Assembly: GCA_025923075.1 (NCBI GenBank)
Contig: JAICGN010000024.1
Location: 1 to 48,168, forward strand
Reading direction: 5' to 3'
DNA: 48,168 bases
Source of the DNA: Chitinophagaceae bacterium
GTDB taxonomy: Bacteria; Bacteroidota; Bacteroidia; Chitinophagales; Chitinophagaceae
Both the position numbers and the translations under genes were made by a program. Positions 1 through 8,796 of the stretch are shown piece after piece. Under the pieces are notes generated by a model. The model saw only the letters and a list, made by a program, of their open reading frames with translations, had not been told where the DNA came from and searched no databases. How positions within the stretch are numbered: the first letter of the stretch is position 1; every line of letters starts with the position of its first letter.

Positions 1-153
1 ATTGAGGACCTGGCCATGTTTTACACCGTTGCTGTTGGCCCGCCCAAAGCCTAATATCTCCAGTTTGCCAAATTCATTCTTACGACCGGCGATCACAGCG
101 ATCTTCGTTGTGCCGATGTCGAGTCCGACGATAATGGGTTGTTCGTTGTTCAT
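1..153 (-). CDS. ftsA: Cell division protein FtsA, N-terminal part (cut by window edge)
   Basis: Only the first 51 residues are present. The frame is open from the ATG at 153 to the window edge. The start of the protein shows the actin-fold phosphate 1 motif (GLDIGTTKIAV, residues 10-20) followed by a basic turn and a second strand, as in FtsA. FtsA is an actin-like ATPase that tethers FtsZ to the inner membrane and recruits later divisome proteins. It is the last gene seen here of a minus-strand division and cell-wall cluster, 123 bp after ftsQ, and ftsZ would be expected next outside the window. MreB and DnaK share the fold, but the position after ftsQ makes FtsA the clear choice. Confidence 0.93.
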   Translation of the reverse strand, partial: MNNEQPIIVGLDIGTTKIAVIAGRKNEFGKLEILGFGRANSNGVKHGQVLN

Positions 154-262
154 GATATTGTAGTTTTTAGTTGTTTACGGTTTAGTTATTTGTATTAGTG
201 AATGGTTACTTGTTTTAATTTATTTTCATTTTTGGTAACGCTAACTTTAGTAATCCATTTAC

Positions 263-290
263 CTCCTGACTCCCGACTACTGACTCCTTT
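263..290. repeat. Heptamer array over the ftsQ stop codon
   Basis: Four units with a period of seven: CTCCTGA, CTCCCGA, CTACTGA, CTCCTTT. The ftsQ stop (277-279) lies inside it and its last residues are encoded by it. Confidence 0.8.
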
Positions 291-1332
291 CCTTCTTCGG
301 CATGACCGCTCTCGCTTTGTTTTTAGTTGATTTACTGTCGTTTTTAGAGGGTAAGGATTCAGCTTTCAAAGTATTTGGGTTAGTAGGTTGAGTCCTGGTG
401 GCTCTCAAACTATTTGTACTTACTTGTGATCCACTTATTATTGGTTTTTCAATAATCGGTTTTAAAGCAACAATGCTGTCATATTGATTTTGCACCTGTT
501 TCAACATTTCACTTATTCTTCTTTTCAACATCACTGTATCTACTTTACTTTTCTCAGTTCCTCTTCTTGTTCCGACCACTTGTCCGGTATACCGAACATC
601 GATCGTACTGTATGAATCAAATCCCTTCTGTGCCAATACCTGCTTGTAAAAAGTCATCAGGCGATTAAATTTCATTTCAATATCGTTTCCATTTCCAAGT
701 TTTATCAGGTGATTGCCGACGACAGGGCTCAACTCAAAATTTCGGTCGGCTGTAATATCTATTTGCGCTATCTGGCTCATCCAGAACGGATCATTCTTTA
801 CATATGTCGCTATCCTCCTCAGATGGTCCATTAGAAGGCTATCCATTGAAGAGTAAGATTTTCTATCAGGGAATCCTGTGAACACAGGAACTTTTGCACT
901 CTTTTTTGCGGAAAGAGGCAACCTTTTTTCTGTGCTGTCTATATAAAAGGTATTACCCTTTATCGTGAAGATCCTTGCAATTGGTTCTCGTTCGTAAACT
1001 TCAACGTGCAACACATTACGATTATCAAACCACATTTCAGCTTTGCGGATCCATACATTGTCTCTTAAAAGCTGCTCAAGCTTTTTAAGATTGATCTCTT
1101 TGATCTTTTTTCCTTTCAACTCAGAACCGACGCCCGATCTGAGCAGTTTATTGATATCGCCTGCATCAATAAAATATTTATCTTCTGTCCCTTTGATTGC
1201 AATAGTGTAATCAGTACAGTCTTCCCTGTTCTTCTTGCCGATCGCTGCAATCAGTAAGCTTAGCATTCCACCGCCGATGCAAACCCATAGCATCACAAAT
1301 AATATTTTCCGTATTGTTGCTTTTGTATTCAC
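277..1332 (-). CDS. ftsQ: Cell division protein FtsQ/DivIB
   Basis: This is a 351-residue bitopic protein with a short cytoplasmic basic N-terminus, one membrane segment (about residues 9-31), then a POTRA-like region (about 40-115) and a periplasmic beta domain. FtsQ links the early and late divisome and recruits FtsB and FtsL. Sequence identity in this family is low, so the call rests on topology and on the position between murC and ftsA. The protein is longer than the usual 250-290 residues because of a basic, Ser/Thr/Asn-rich C-terminal tail (about 290-351). The last codons and the TAG stop are made of a heptamer repeat array (263-290), so the tail end may have been set by that repeat. 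It lies 15 bp after murC. Confidence 0.85.
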   Translation of the reverse strand: MNTKATIRKILFVMLWVCIGGGMLSLLIAAIGKKNREDCTDYTIAIKGTEDKYFIDAGDINKLLRSGVGSELKGKKIKEINLKKLEQLLRDNVWIRKAEMWFDNRNVLHVEVYEREPIARIFTIKGNTFYIDSTEKRLPLSAKKSAKVPVFTGFPDRKSYSSMDSLLMDHLRRIATYVKNDPFWMSQIAQIDITADRNFELSPVVGNHLIKLGNGNDIEMKFNRLMTFYKQVLAQKGFDSYSTIDVRYTGQVVGTRRGTEKSKVDTVMLKRRISEMLKQVQNQYDSIVALKPIIEKPIISGSQVSTNSLRATRTQPTNPNTLKAESLPSKNDSKSTKNKARAVMPKKERSQ

Positions 1333-1347
1333 AAAAAAACTATTTCG

Positions 1348-2724
1348 CTATTTCAAAATTTGTTTTATCGGTTCTACCAGTAAATCAATATCGCCGGCTC
1401 CTGCTGTTACTAAAACTTTCCTGTCCCTCTTAAACTCTTTTTTTATCCAATCTATCAAGCCATCCTTATTCAACACCATTTTATCTTTATTCTTCATTTT
1501 GTGCAAGATCATTTCACTGCTTACTCCTGCTATCGGCAATTCTCTTGCTGGATAGACCGGTAACAATATCACTTCATTGGCCATATCCAGCACTTCTGCA
1601 AATCCATCCGCCAAATCCCTTGTTCTTGTGTACAGATGCGGTTGAAATATCACTGTACAGTGTTTATCGCTAAACAACGATTTAGCCCCATTAATCAAGG
1701 CCCTTAACTCCTCAGGGTGGTGAGCATAATCATCGATAAAAACCAGCTTATCTGTTTTGATGACATACTCGAACCTTCTTTTCACTCCCTGAAAATCTGC
1801 TACTGCTGCTTTGATCTTCTCTTCATCTATATTTAAAGAACTTGCTACCGTTATTGCCGCTATGGCATTCTCAACATTGTGCATTCCGCCGATATTCAAA
1901 CGCACATTCTCAATTCTCTTTTCTTTTAGTACAACATCGAATCCATAGCTCCCACTCATCATCTTTATATTCTCTGCATGTGCATCTGCATTTTTATTTT
2001 GGACACTATAAGTCAGATGTCTTGCTCCTTTCAGATCTTTGGTTCTCTGTAGTCCATACTTGCTGATCAGCAATCCCCCCGGCTTTATTCTACCGCTGAA
2101 ATCGATAAATGCTTTTTCCATTTCTTCGGAAGTTCCATAAACGTCCATGTGGTCAGGATCCATTGCTGTAATGATCGCCACATCAGGACTTAATTTCAAA
2201 AAACTTCTGTCATACTCATCCGCTTCAACAACACTTACATTTCTTTCGCTGCTCCAAAAATTAGTTCCGTAGTTCACCGAAATACCACCAAGAAATGCAT
2301 TACAACCGTAGCCGGTATGACGCAACAGATGCGCTACCATTGTCGTGATGGTTGTTTTGCCATGAGTTCCTGCGATACATATATTAAAAGAACTTTCGGT
2401 TACTATTTGCAACACATCACTTCGCTTTACTACTTTATACCCATTTTGTTGATAATAAACCAGCTCTTTATGTTCCCTGGGAACGGCCGGCGTATAAACA
2501 ACCAGGTCACTGTCTTTTGGGATCAGCTCAACATTTTCTTCATAATGAATCCTTATTCCGGCTTGCTCTAATTCCTTTGTTAAAGAACTTGGTGTTTTAT
2601 CATACCCACTCACCTTCGCCCCCTTTGAATGAAAGTACCTGGCTAATGCACTCATTCCAATTCCGCCGATGCCGATGAAATAAATAGAACTCACACTTTC
2701 CTCTGTCTTTCTCTTTTCATTCAT
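1348..2724 (-). CDS. murC: UDP-N-acetylmuramate--L-alanine ligase MurC
   Basis: This is a 458-residue cytoplasmic ligase that adds L-alanine to UDP-MurNAc, the first step of the peptide stem. Visible landmarks are the N-terminal dinucleotide-fold loop GIGGIGMSALA (18-28), the ATP-binding P-loop GTHGKTT (119-125), the EADEYDRSF segment with the conserved acidic residues, and DDYAHHPEE in the C-terminal domain. The length is typical of the family. MurC is told apart from MurD, MurE and MurF by the GIGGIGMS start and the HHPEE motif. It lies between murG and ftsQ. The 184-bp spacer upstream is made up largely of dispersed palindromes. Confidence 0.97.
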   Translation of the reverse strand: MNEKRKTEESVSSIYFIGIGGIGMSALARYFHSKGAKVSGYDKTPSSLTKELEQAGIRIHYEENVELIPKDSDLVVYTPAVPREHKELVYYQQNGYKVVKRSDVLQIVTESSFNICIAGTHGKTTITTMVAHLLRHTGYGCNAFLGGISVNYGTNFWSSERNVSVVEADEYDRSFLKLSPDVAIITAMDPDHMDVYGTSEEMEKAFIDFSGRIKPGGLLISKYGLQRTKDLKGARHLTYSVQNKNADAHAENIKMMSGSYGFDVVLKEKRIENVRLNIGGMHNVENAIAAITVASSLNIDEEKIKAAVADFQGVKRRFEYVIKTDKLVFIDDYAHHPEELRALINGAKSLFSDKHCTVIFQPHLYTRTRDLADGFAEVLDMANEVILLPVYPARELPIAGVSSEMILHKMKNKDKMVLNKDGLIDWIKKEFKRDRKVLVTAGAGDIDLLVEPIKQILK

Positions 2725-2746
2725 TCTAAAAAATGTTCAATGTTCT

Positions 2747-2762
2747 CCCGATAGCTATCGGG
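2747..2762. repeat. 16-bp palindrome CCCGATAGCTATCGGG, intergenic copy
   Basis: A perfect palindrome 22 bp upstream of murC. The same sequence occurs in murD (6230-6245); variants with AACTAT in the centre occur at 23241-23254, 23388-23401 and in dnaX (33964-33979), and a degenerate one at about 23645-23661. Confidence 0.9.
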
Positions 2763-2802
2763 ATCAATTTTCAAGAGACAACGACTTTGAACTCCTGACT
2801 AT

Positions 2803-2832
2803 CGTACAGGCAAGGCATCCCTTGTCTCTACG
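2803..2832. repeat. 30-bp imperfect palindrome of the GTAGAGACAAGG type
   Basis: CGTACAGGCAAGG against CCTTGTCTCTACG, with two mismatches over 13 pairs. Palindromes built on GTAGAGAC are a widespread dispersed repeat type in several bacterial phyla. It lies in the murG-murC spacer together with a CCCCCCGAAGGGGG hairpin at about 2850-2863. Confidence 0.65.
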
Positions 2833-2908
2833 TCTTCCAACTTTAGCAGCCCCCCGAAGGGGGATTCATAAGGACAGTATTTGAACCTTTTTCGAATCCG
2901 TCAAAAAC

Positions 2909-4000
2909 TCATTTCAATAAGCTAAGAATCTCTTCCGCTATTCTTTCATCAGCATTTTTTTTAGCCAATTGACTAATATTTTTTTTCAATTCATTTTGCT
3001 TTGTTTCATCCTTTGCCAACTCAATGATCATGGGTATCACCTTATCCTTTGCTTCACTATCCTTTACAATCAGTGCTGCATTTTTATTTACAAGGCTCAT
3101 TGCATTTACTGTTTGATGGTCTTCTGCTGCATAAGGAAAAGGCACAAACAATGTTGGTTTTTGCATTACACACAATTCAGCAATTGCTATCGCTCCTGCT
3201 CTTGATATTACAATGTCAGCCGCAGCATAGGCGTCTTCCATTTTTGTAATAAAATCATTTACCCAAATACCGGGCTTCCCCGCTGCCCTGTCTCTTGCTT
3301 TTGCCAAATACGGTTTTCCTGTTTGCCAGATAAGCTGAAGACCTGCATTCAATAATTCGTCAAGATGTGCATCTACAGCTTCATTAATTGCTTTCGCACC
3401 CAGACTTCCTCCCACCACAAAAACTGTTTTCTTTCCTTCGGCTAATTGAAAAAATCTCAAGCCCTCCGATTTTGAAACTGTTGTTTGAGAAATGGCAGCT
3501 CTTACCGGATTGCCCGTGATCACAATTTTTTCCTTTGGAAAAAATTTTTCCATGTCTTCATAAGCAACACAGATCTTGTCTGCACTTTTTCCCAGTATCA
3601 TATTTGTTTTTCCGGCAAACGAGTTTTGCTCCTGTATAACTGTCGGAACATTTCTTTGCTGTGCCAATTGCAGCATTGGAAAACTGGCATAACCACCAAC
3701 TCCAACTACTGCATCTGGTTTGAACTCACTCATTATCTTCCTTGCCTGGAAATAACTTCTTATGATCTTAAAAGGCAAACCAATATTTTTTATCAAAGAA
3801 CTCCTGTTGAATCCAGCTATATCTAACCCTATGATCTTATATCCTGCCTGCGGTACCTTTTCCATCTCCATTTTATCTTTCGCACCAACAAATAATATTT
3901 CTATTGATCTATCTTTCTTTTTTAACGCATTGGCGATTGCGATTGCCGGAAAAATATGCCCACCGGTGCCTCCTCCAGCGATTATGATACGTTTGCTCAT
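2909..4000 (-). CDS. murG: UDP-GlcNAc:undecaprenyl-PP-MurNAc-pentapeptide GlcNAc transferase MurG
   Basis: This is a 363-residue peripheral membrane glycosyltransferase (GT28 fold) that turns lipid I into lipid II. The glycine-rich loop AGGGTGGHIFPA begins at residue 8. A second glycine-rich motif, VVGGSLGAKAINE, starts the C-terminal domain. The UDP-GlcNAc binding region shows ISRAGAIAIAEL followed by PFPYAAEDHQ. The length is normal. The start is an ATG directly before the KRIIIAGGG strand. It follows ftsW with a 48-bp spacer that carries a long A+T inverted repeat reaching into the end of ftsW. Confidence 0.96.
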   Translation of the reverse strand: MSKRIIIAGGGTGGHIFPAIAIANALKKKDRSIEILFVGAKDKMEMEKVPQAGYKIIGLDIAGFNRSSLIKNIGLPFKIIRSYFQARKIMSEFKPDAVVGVGGYASFPMLQLAQQRNVPTVIQEQNSFAGKTNMILGKSADKICVAYEDMEKFFPKEKIVITGNPVRAAISQTTVSKSEGLRFFQLAEGKKTVFVVGGSLGAKAINEAVDAHLDELLNAGLQLIWQTGKPYLAKARDRAAGKPGIWVNDFITKMEDAYAAADIVISRAGAIAIAELCVMQKPTLFVPFPYAAEDHQTVNAMSLVNKNAALIVKDSEAKDKVIPMIIELAKDETKQNELKKNISQLAKKNADERIAEEILSLLK

Positions 4001-4022
4001 TCAATCAATTATTACTTTTTTT

Positions 4023-4060
4023 AATAATCAATAATTATTAACTAATAATTATTGATTATT
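4023..4060. repeat. 18-bp perfect A+T inverted repeat at the ftsW-murG junction
   Basis: Arms 4023-4040 and 4043-4060 are exact reverse complements (AATAATCAATAATTATTA) with a two-base centre. The right arm includes the ftsW stop and its last codons. Confidence 0.85.
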
Positions 4061-5302
4061 GTCTACCACCACTTCCCTGCCCTTTCCCTCAAGTTGCTCT
4101 ACATTTCTCGCCACACTTAATATGATTCCGATTGCAAAGCAGGTAAATAAGAAACTACTCCCACCCATACTCACTAGTGGGAGTGTAACTCCTGTTACAG
4201 GAAACAGGTTTACACTTACGGCCATATTTACTACTGCTTGTATCACCAATGTAAAGCTGAGTCCCAGTGCGAGAAATGCTCCGAAAGCATATGGACAGCG
4301 TTTAAAAATCCTAATGCTTCGCCACAAAAACACCAGGTAGATGAATAGAATAAAAGTGCCTCCTATCAATCCATACTCTTCCATAATAATTGGATAGATA
4401 AAATCATTATACGCTTGTGGTAAAAAATCTCTTTGCGTGCTATTGCCCGGGCCCACACCCATCAAACCACCTTTTGCAATTGCAATTTTCGCCTGTGTTA
4501 CCTGGTAAGCATCGTCATCAATTGATTGTTTACTGCCGTACATGAACCCTTCGACACGATTGATCCATGTATCTGCCCTGGCAAATAACCCAGATGAAGT
4601 TTTTTTGGAACCCGTTAGTTCATCCCCAGCGGAGTTATGACGAACAACAGCTGCAATGATCAACATCACGATCGGAATACATGCAATGCCAACTGTTATC
4701 AACAGATGTTTTGTATTCGCCCTCCCTATAAAACATAATAGTAAACAACTCGCGCCAAGTAACAACGCAGTGGAAAGATTTGCAGGAGCGATCAATGCAC
4801 AGACAATTCCTACAGGAATGATTAAAGGCAAAAATCCCTGTTTGAAATCTTTAATTACATTTTGTCGTTTACTGATCTGTCTTGAAATGTACATGAACAA
4901 AGCAAGCTTGGCAAGATCAGAAGTCTGCATCGTCATATTAATGATCGGCAATCGGATCCAGCGGCTGCCTTCATTCATTCGAACACCAAAGAATAATGTA
5001 TAGATCAAAAGCGGAATTGAAATGATAAACAGGAAATAGGCAACTTTGGACCAGATAGTATAATTAACACGATGAGCAAAGTAAATAACAGCCATGCCGA
5101 TTGTTATAAATGCAATTTGTTTGAATAGGTATACTTCGGTATTGCCCCGGTATAACTTATAAGCAAGAGAACCCGTGGCACTATACACTACCAGTAACGA
5201 TGCAAGTACGAGAAGTATCACTAATGCCCATATCACTTTGTCGCCCTTGGTGCGTTGACTAAAATTTTTGATCTGGTTTTGTATGTTTAAAGCTTCGGTC
5301 AT
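4049..5302 (-). CDS. ftsW: SEDS peptidoglycan polymerase FtsW
   Basis: This is a polytopic membrane protein of 417 residues with about ten hydrophobic segments. FtsW polymerises lipid II at the septum together with the transpeptidase FtsI. The SEDS signature is present: a loop with GSRWIRLP followed by QTSDLAKLALFMYISR (this group has QTSD where many have QPSE), and near the end GVTLPLVSMGGSSFL. The frame is open three codons further upstream to a TTG, but those codons (encoding M/L-G-Y) belong to a C-rich repeat ending just before the ATG at 5302, so the ATG is taken as the start. RodA is the alternative family member; the dcw location argues for FtsW. Confidence 0.94.
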   Translation of the reverse strand: MTEALNIQNQIKNFSQRTKGDKVIWALVILLVLASLLVVYSATGSLAYKLYRGNTEVYLFKQIAFITIGMAVIYFAHRVNYTIWSKVAYFLFIISIPLLIYTLFFGVRMNEGSRWIRLPIINMTMQTSDLAKLALFMYISRQISKRQNVIKDFKQGFLPLIIPVGIVCALIAPANLSTALLLGASCLLLCFIGRANTKHLLITVGIACIPIVMLIIAAVVRHNSAGDELTGSKKTSSGLFARADTWINRVEGFMYGSKQSIDDDAYQVTQAKIAIAKGGLMGVGPGNSTQRDFLPQAYNDFIYPIIMEEYGLIGGTFILFIYLVFLWRSIRIFKRCPYAFGAFLALGLSFTLVIQAVVNMAVSVNLFPVTGVTLPLVSMGGSSFLFTCFAIGIILSVARNVEQLEGKGREVVVDNNQ

Positions 5303-5326
5303 ATATCCCAAACCCCTAAAGGGATT
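5303..5326 (-). repeat. Start-proximal C-rich element before ftsW
   Basis: In gene orientation: CCCTTTAGGGG, then TTTGGGATAT, then the ATG at 5302. Its last codons mimic an N-terminal extension of ftsW. Confidence 0.6.
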
Positions 5327-5358
5327 TTAATTAAATTTTCATTTATGTTTTTTTTCAT

Positions 5359-5378
5359 CCACAGACTAAAGACTGTGG
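5359..5378. repeat. Short inverted repeat CCACAG-N8-CTGTGG
   Basis: CCACAG at 5359-5364 and CTGTGG at 5373-5378, in the spacer between murD and ftsW, beside the longer mosaic repeat described for this spacer. Confidence 0.5.
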
Positions 5379-5528
5379 CAATTCATGCTGAATAAAGAGC
5401 TAAGCCTACAAGTGCGCGACCCTTCGACCAGCTCAGGGCAGGCTGCACGAAAGTTGAATAGCAGGACTTTGTTAGTCACAATTATTAAATTCATCAGTTA
5501 AGAACTTTCAAATTCATAATGAAACCTC

Positions 5529-5569
5529 CGATCTCAGTCTCTTCGCCTGAGGCGGAGGACAGGGCGGTT
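5529..5569 (-). repeat. Stop-proximal C-rich element after murD
   Basis: In gene orientation, 1-4 bp after the stop: CCGCCCTGTCCTCCGCC, loop TCA, GGCG, then AGAGACTGAGAT. It belongs to the CTGTC...CTTAGA family. Confidence 0.65.
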
Positions 5570-6925
5570 TTATAAGTCCTTTACTGCTTTTTTAAACTGA
5601 TTGCCCCTGTCTTCATAATTTTTGAACAGATCAAAACTTGCACAAGCCGGACTCAACAAAACGACATCACCTTTTTCTGCAAAATGAAAGGCAGCATGTA
5701 CGGCTTCTGCCGCGCTACCTGTATTCACTATCGTACTTGTTATATTTCCAAATGCCTCATGAATTTTTCGATTATCAGTACCGAGACAAATAATCGCTTT
5801 CACTTTTTCTTTTACCAGGTCGACGATCAATGAATAATCATTTCCTTTATCAACGCCTCCAAGGATGAGGATAGTGGGCTTGTTCATACTCTCCAATGCA
5901 TACCATGTGCTGTTCACATTAGTTGCTTTACTATCATTGATAAACTCAACACCGCGGATAGTGGCAACAGGCTCCATCCGATGTTCGAGACTTTGAAAAG
6001 TGGTGACCGCTTCGCGAATCTTTTCTTTTCTTAATTCTAACGTTGATGCGGCGACACAGGCGGCCATCGTGTTATATTGATTATGTATTCCTTTTAATGC
6101 AAAATCGTAGACACTCATACTTACGTAATCGTTTCCTGTTCTTACATACATATCCCCGTCTTTGATAAATGCTCCATTCGGTGGTTCTTTTTTCATGCTG
6201 ATTGGCAGTTGTTTTGATTGAATATTGAACCCGATAGCTATCGGGTGATTTAAATATTTCATAGTTACTTCATCATCCAGGCAATAAATAAAATGATCAC
6301 TTTTTGTCTGGTTCATAGCGATCCGGAATTTGCTCCGTATATAATTTTCAAACTTGTATTCATAGCGATCAAGATGATCTTCGGTAATGTTGGTGATTAT
6401 CGCTACATCCGGTCTGAATGTTTTAATATCATCCAACTGGAAACTACTGATCTCAGCTACATACAGCGGTTTGGGATCTGTTGCAACTTGTCTTGCGAAT
6501 GAAAAGCCGATATTGCCAACCATCGCACAATCAACGCCTGCCGTTTTGCAGATATGATATGTCAATGCAGTGGTGGTCGTTTTTCCATTGCTGCCGGTAA
6601 TGCCTATAATCTTACTATCCCCTTTGAAGCGATAAGCCAATTCTATTTCACTGATGATCACAATCCCTTTTGCTCTTATCTTTTTCACCATTTCATTTTT
6701 TTCCGGTATGCCCGGGCTCTTTACAACCTCGTCTGCATTCAGGATCTTTTCATCAGTATGCTTGCCTTCTTCAAATTCAATTCCGGCATTCAACAACTCG
6801 TTGCGATAAATTTCTTTCAAAGAACTTTCGTCTGTAAGAAACACGTCATATCCCCCTTGTTTTGCCAGCAACGCTGCGCCGACGCCACTTTCACCTCCGC
6901 CGAGTATGACAAGTTTCTTTTTCAT
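5570..6925 (-). CDS. murD: UDP-N-acetylmuramoylalanine--D-glutamate ligase MurD
   Basis: This is a 451-residue cytoplasmic ligase adding D-glutamate to UDP-MurNAc-L-Ala. Landmarks are the N-terminal loop GGGESGVGAALLA (9-21), the P-loop GSNGKTTTT (111-119), TNITEDHLDRY, and the C-terminal DSKATNVNS and LSPACASFDLF, which are characteristic of MurD. An odd point is the palindrome CCCGATAGCTATCGGG at 6230-6245, read in frame as PIAIG within the central domain; the same palindrome occurs between genes. A C-rich hairpin with a G-rich tail ends 4 bp before the ATG, and another C-rich hairpin begins 1 bp after the stop. Confidence 0.96.
   Translation of the reverse strand: MKKKLVILGGGESGVGAALLAKQGGYDVFLTDESSLKEIYRNELLNAGIEFEEGKHTDEKILNADEVVKSPGIPEKNEMVKKIRAKGIVIISEIELAYRFKGDSKIIGITGSNGKTTTTALTYHICKTAGVDCAMVGNIGFSFARQVATDPKPLYVAEISSFQLDDIKTFRPDVAIITNITEDHLDRYEYKFENYIRSKFRIAMNQTKSDHFIYCLDDEVTMKYLNHPIAIGFNIQSKQLPISMKKEPPNGAFIKDGDMYVRTGNDYVSMSVYDFALKGIHNQYNTMAACVAASTLELRKEKIREAVTTFQSLEHRMEPVATIRGVEFINDSKATNVNSTWYALESMNKPTILILGGVDKGNDYSLIVDLVKEKVKAIICLGTDNRKIHEAFGNITSTIVNTGSAAEAVHAAFHFAEKGDVVLLSPACASFDLFKNYEDRGNQFKKAVKDL
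6230..6245. repeat. 16-bp palindrome in frame within murD
   Basis: CCCGATAGCTATCGGG, identical to the copy upstream of murC, encodes PIAIG in MurD. Confidence 0.9.
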
Positions 6926-6968
6926 AACGGCCCTCCCTCTTATCCCTCCCTGTTAGGGAGGGAGGCCG
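6926..6968 (-). repeat. Start-proximal C-rich element before murD
   Basis: In gene orientation: stem CCCTCCCT-AAC-AGGGAGGG (6944-6962), then AGAGGGAGGG as G-rich tail, then CCGTT and the murD ATG. Confidence 0.7.
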
Positions 6969-7289
6969 AGCTAATGTTTTTCAATCTTCTTTGTAATGAA
7001 GCATTTCATCATTTACCGTTCTATTCATCATTTACTGGTCACGGATTAATAAATATTTTCAATAGGCTGGCACTGTACCTTGATCTCCTCCCTTTTTGGG
7101 AAGATGGGATGGGCCAGTTGTACGGAAGTTGGTTCTTCACAAGCATTAGTTCTTGCTTTCTGCACCACAATCTGGTTTGGACTTCGAATCAGTTTCTTAG
7201 GGTTTCGAACGGGGGCGGTTTTTCAATAATTCGTTCGTCAATAGTGAATCGTCGTCGTGATTAAAAAACTTCTATTTGTTTAATCCCCT
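6969..7289. other. Gene-free part of the murD-mraY spacer
   Basis: These 321 bp between a C-rich element and a heptamer array hold no gene I can support. A plus-strand frame running through murD into this spacer is a shadow. A 35-codon minus-strand frame (from an ATG near 7146) has no recognisable features. Confidence 0.5.
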
Positions 7290-7317
7290 TTCACGATTCA
7301 CGTCTCACGTTTCACGA
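7290..7317. repeat. Heptamer array after the mraY stop codon
   Basis: Four units: TTCACGA, TTCACGT, CTCACGT, TTCACGA. It begins 5 bp beyond the mraY stop in gene orientation. Confidence 0.85.
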
Positions 7318-7322
7318 TTTAT

Positions 7323-8600
7323 TTATCTCAACTTCAACGTTGCAATACTCAGCAATACACAAAGCACTGTTACAATCCAAAATCTTGTTGCGATTTTAGC
7401 TTCATGATAGCCTTGCTTCTGGTAGTGATGATGTAAGGGGCTCATGAGAAAAATTCTTTTCCCTACCCCAAACTTTCTCTTTGTGTATTTGAAATAGCTT
7501 ACCTGTAGCATAACACTCAGCAGTTCTACGAAAAACACTCCACAGAAAATCGGTATTAATAATTCTTTATGAACGATAATCGCAATTGATGCGATGATAC
7601 CTCCTAGCGTTAAACTGCCTGTATCGCCCATAAATACCTGTGCCGGGTAAGAATTATACCAGAGAAAACCAATACAGGCTCCTATCATAGCTGCAATGAA
7701 AACTGAAAGCTCACCCAGGCCCGGGATATACATGATGTTGAGATAATCAGCGAAATAGAGATTACCACTTGCATAGGCAAAAATTCCAAGACAGACCCCG
7801 ATCAATGCAGATGTTCCCGTTGCTAATCCATCCAACCCATCAGTGATATTGGCACCATTGGAAACGGCAGTTATTATAAAGATCACTATGAGTATATAAA
7901 GTAACCAGGTGTAATCCCGCCAACTTTCGGGCAAAAGCTTGGAATAGTTAAACTCATGACTTTTGACAAAAGGAATTGTTGTAATTGGCACTTTAGTTTC
8001 TACAAAACATTTCTGACGGTTATTGATAATCTTACAAAATACAGATGGATCATCGGCCGGCGGCGTACCCTGGTATTCCCTCCAAATTCTTACCTCCGCA
8101 TTAAAATAAAGGGTGGCACCAACAAAAATTCCTAACCCCACCTGTCCAAGAATTTTGAACCAGCCTGCCAGTCCATCTTTATCCCCTTTTTTATAGGCTA
8201 CGCCCTGCTGATGCGCAATTCTTTTAGCTCTTAATTTCAAAAAATCATCAATGAAACCGATTATTCCAAGCCACACTGTGGCAATAAGCATCAGTATAAT
8301 ATATATAGTATCCAGTCTTGCAAAGAGCAAAGTCGGTACGACTATTCCAAGAATAATTATGATTCCACCCATTGTCGGCGTACCCTTCTTTTGTTCTTCG
8401 CCGGCAAGTCCAAGATCTCTAACGGTCTCATCTCCTATTTTTCTTTTCAGGATATTGATCAAACGTTTCCCAAAAACCAATGTGATGAGTAATGAGAGCA
8501 ACATTGCCAGCAATACACGGAAAGAAATAAACTCGAGTATCCCACTTCCGGGAAACTCGATGTCATTTTTTTCAAACCATTCAAACAAATGGTATAGCAT
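7323..8600 (-). CDS. mraY: Phospho-N-acetylmuramoyl-pentapeptide transferase MraY
   Basis: This is a 425-residue polytopic membrane enzyme that moves phospho-MurNAc-pentapeptide to undecaprenyl phosphate, giving lipid I. Signature stretches are TPTMGGI (74-80), FIDDFLK (116-122), [12 protein letters not shown] (251-262) and, near the end, [14 protein letters not shown]. It is about 65 residues longer than the E. coli enzyme. The extra material is a hydrophilic loop at about 165-232 with two cysteines, an insertion I associate with Bacteroidota MraY proteins. A heptamer repeat array starts 5 bp after the stop. Confidence 0.97.
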   Translation of the reverse strand: MLYHLFEWFEKNDIEFPGSGILEFISFRVLLAMLLSLLITLVFGKRLINILKRKIGDETVRDLGLAGEEQKKGTPTMGGIIIILGIVVPTLLFARLDTIYIILMLIATVWLGIIGFIDDFLKLRAKRIAHQQGVAYKKGDKDGLAGWFKILGQVGLGIFVGATLYFNAEVRIWREYQGTPPADDPSVFCKIINNRQKCFVETKVPITTIPFVKSHEFNYSKLLPESWRDYTWLLYILIVIFIITAVSNGANITDGLDGLATGTSALIGVCLGIFAYASGNLYFADYLNIMYIPGLGELSVFIAAMIGACIGFLWYNSYPAQVFMGDTGSLTLGGIIASIAIIVHKELLIPIFCGVFFVELLSVMLQVSYFKYTKRKFGVGKRIFLMSPLHHHYQKQGYHEAKIATRFWIVTVLCVLLSIATLKLR

Positions 8601-8619
8601 TGTTGGTCTCAGGTTTTCG

Positions 8620-8665
8620 CCTCTCCTAACCTCTCCGCTGTGAGCGGAGAGGAATAAGAGAAGGC
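8620..8665 (-). repeat. Start-proximal C-rich element before mraY
   Basis: In gene orientation: stem CCTCTCCGCT-CAC-AGCGGAGAGG (8630-8652), then TTAGGAGAGG as tail, with 19 bp between the element and the mraY ATG. Confidence 0.65.
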
Positions 8666-8741
8666 TTGGTTTTTCTTTCGATCATCTTCACATGATGATC
8701 ATTTTGTTTATGATTACCGTCCAAGTAATTTCTTCTTTTAA

Positions 8742-8796
8742 GTGAAACGTGAGACCGTCAAAACGCTGTTTCACTTTCACCTTTCAGGTTTCACCT
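8742..8796. repeat. Inverted heptamer arrays at the murE stop codon
   Basis: GTGAAAC, GTGAGAC at the left and TTTCACT, TTCACCT, TTCAGGT, TTCACCT at the right (8769-8796), so that the two halves can pair. The murE stop (8791-8793) lies in the right part. Confidence 0.75.

Noticed and set aside
6554-7264. Plus-strand frame of 236 codons covering the start of murD and the following spacer
   Set aside because: It is mostly the complement of murD, has no recognisable domain and an unnatural composition rich in Phe, Ser and Cys.
8680-8700. Inverted repeat GATCATC...GATGATC between mraY and murE
   Set aside because: It is short and of low complexity; chance occurrence is likely.
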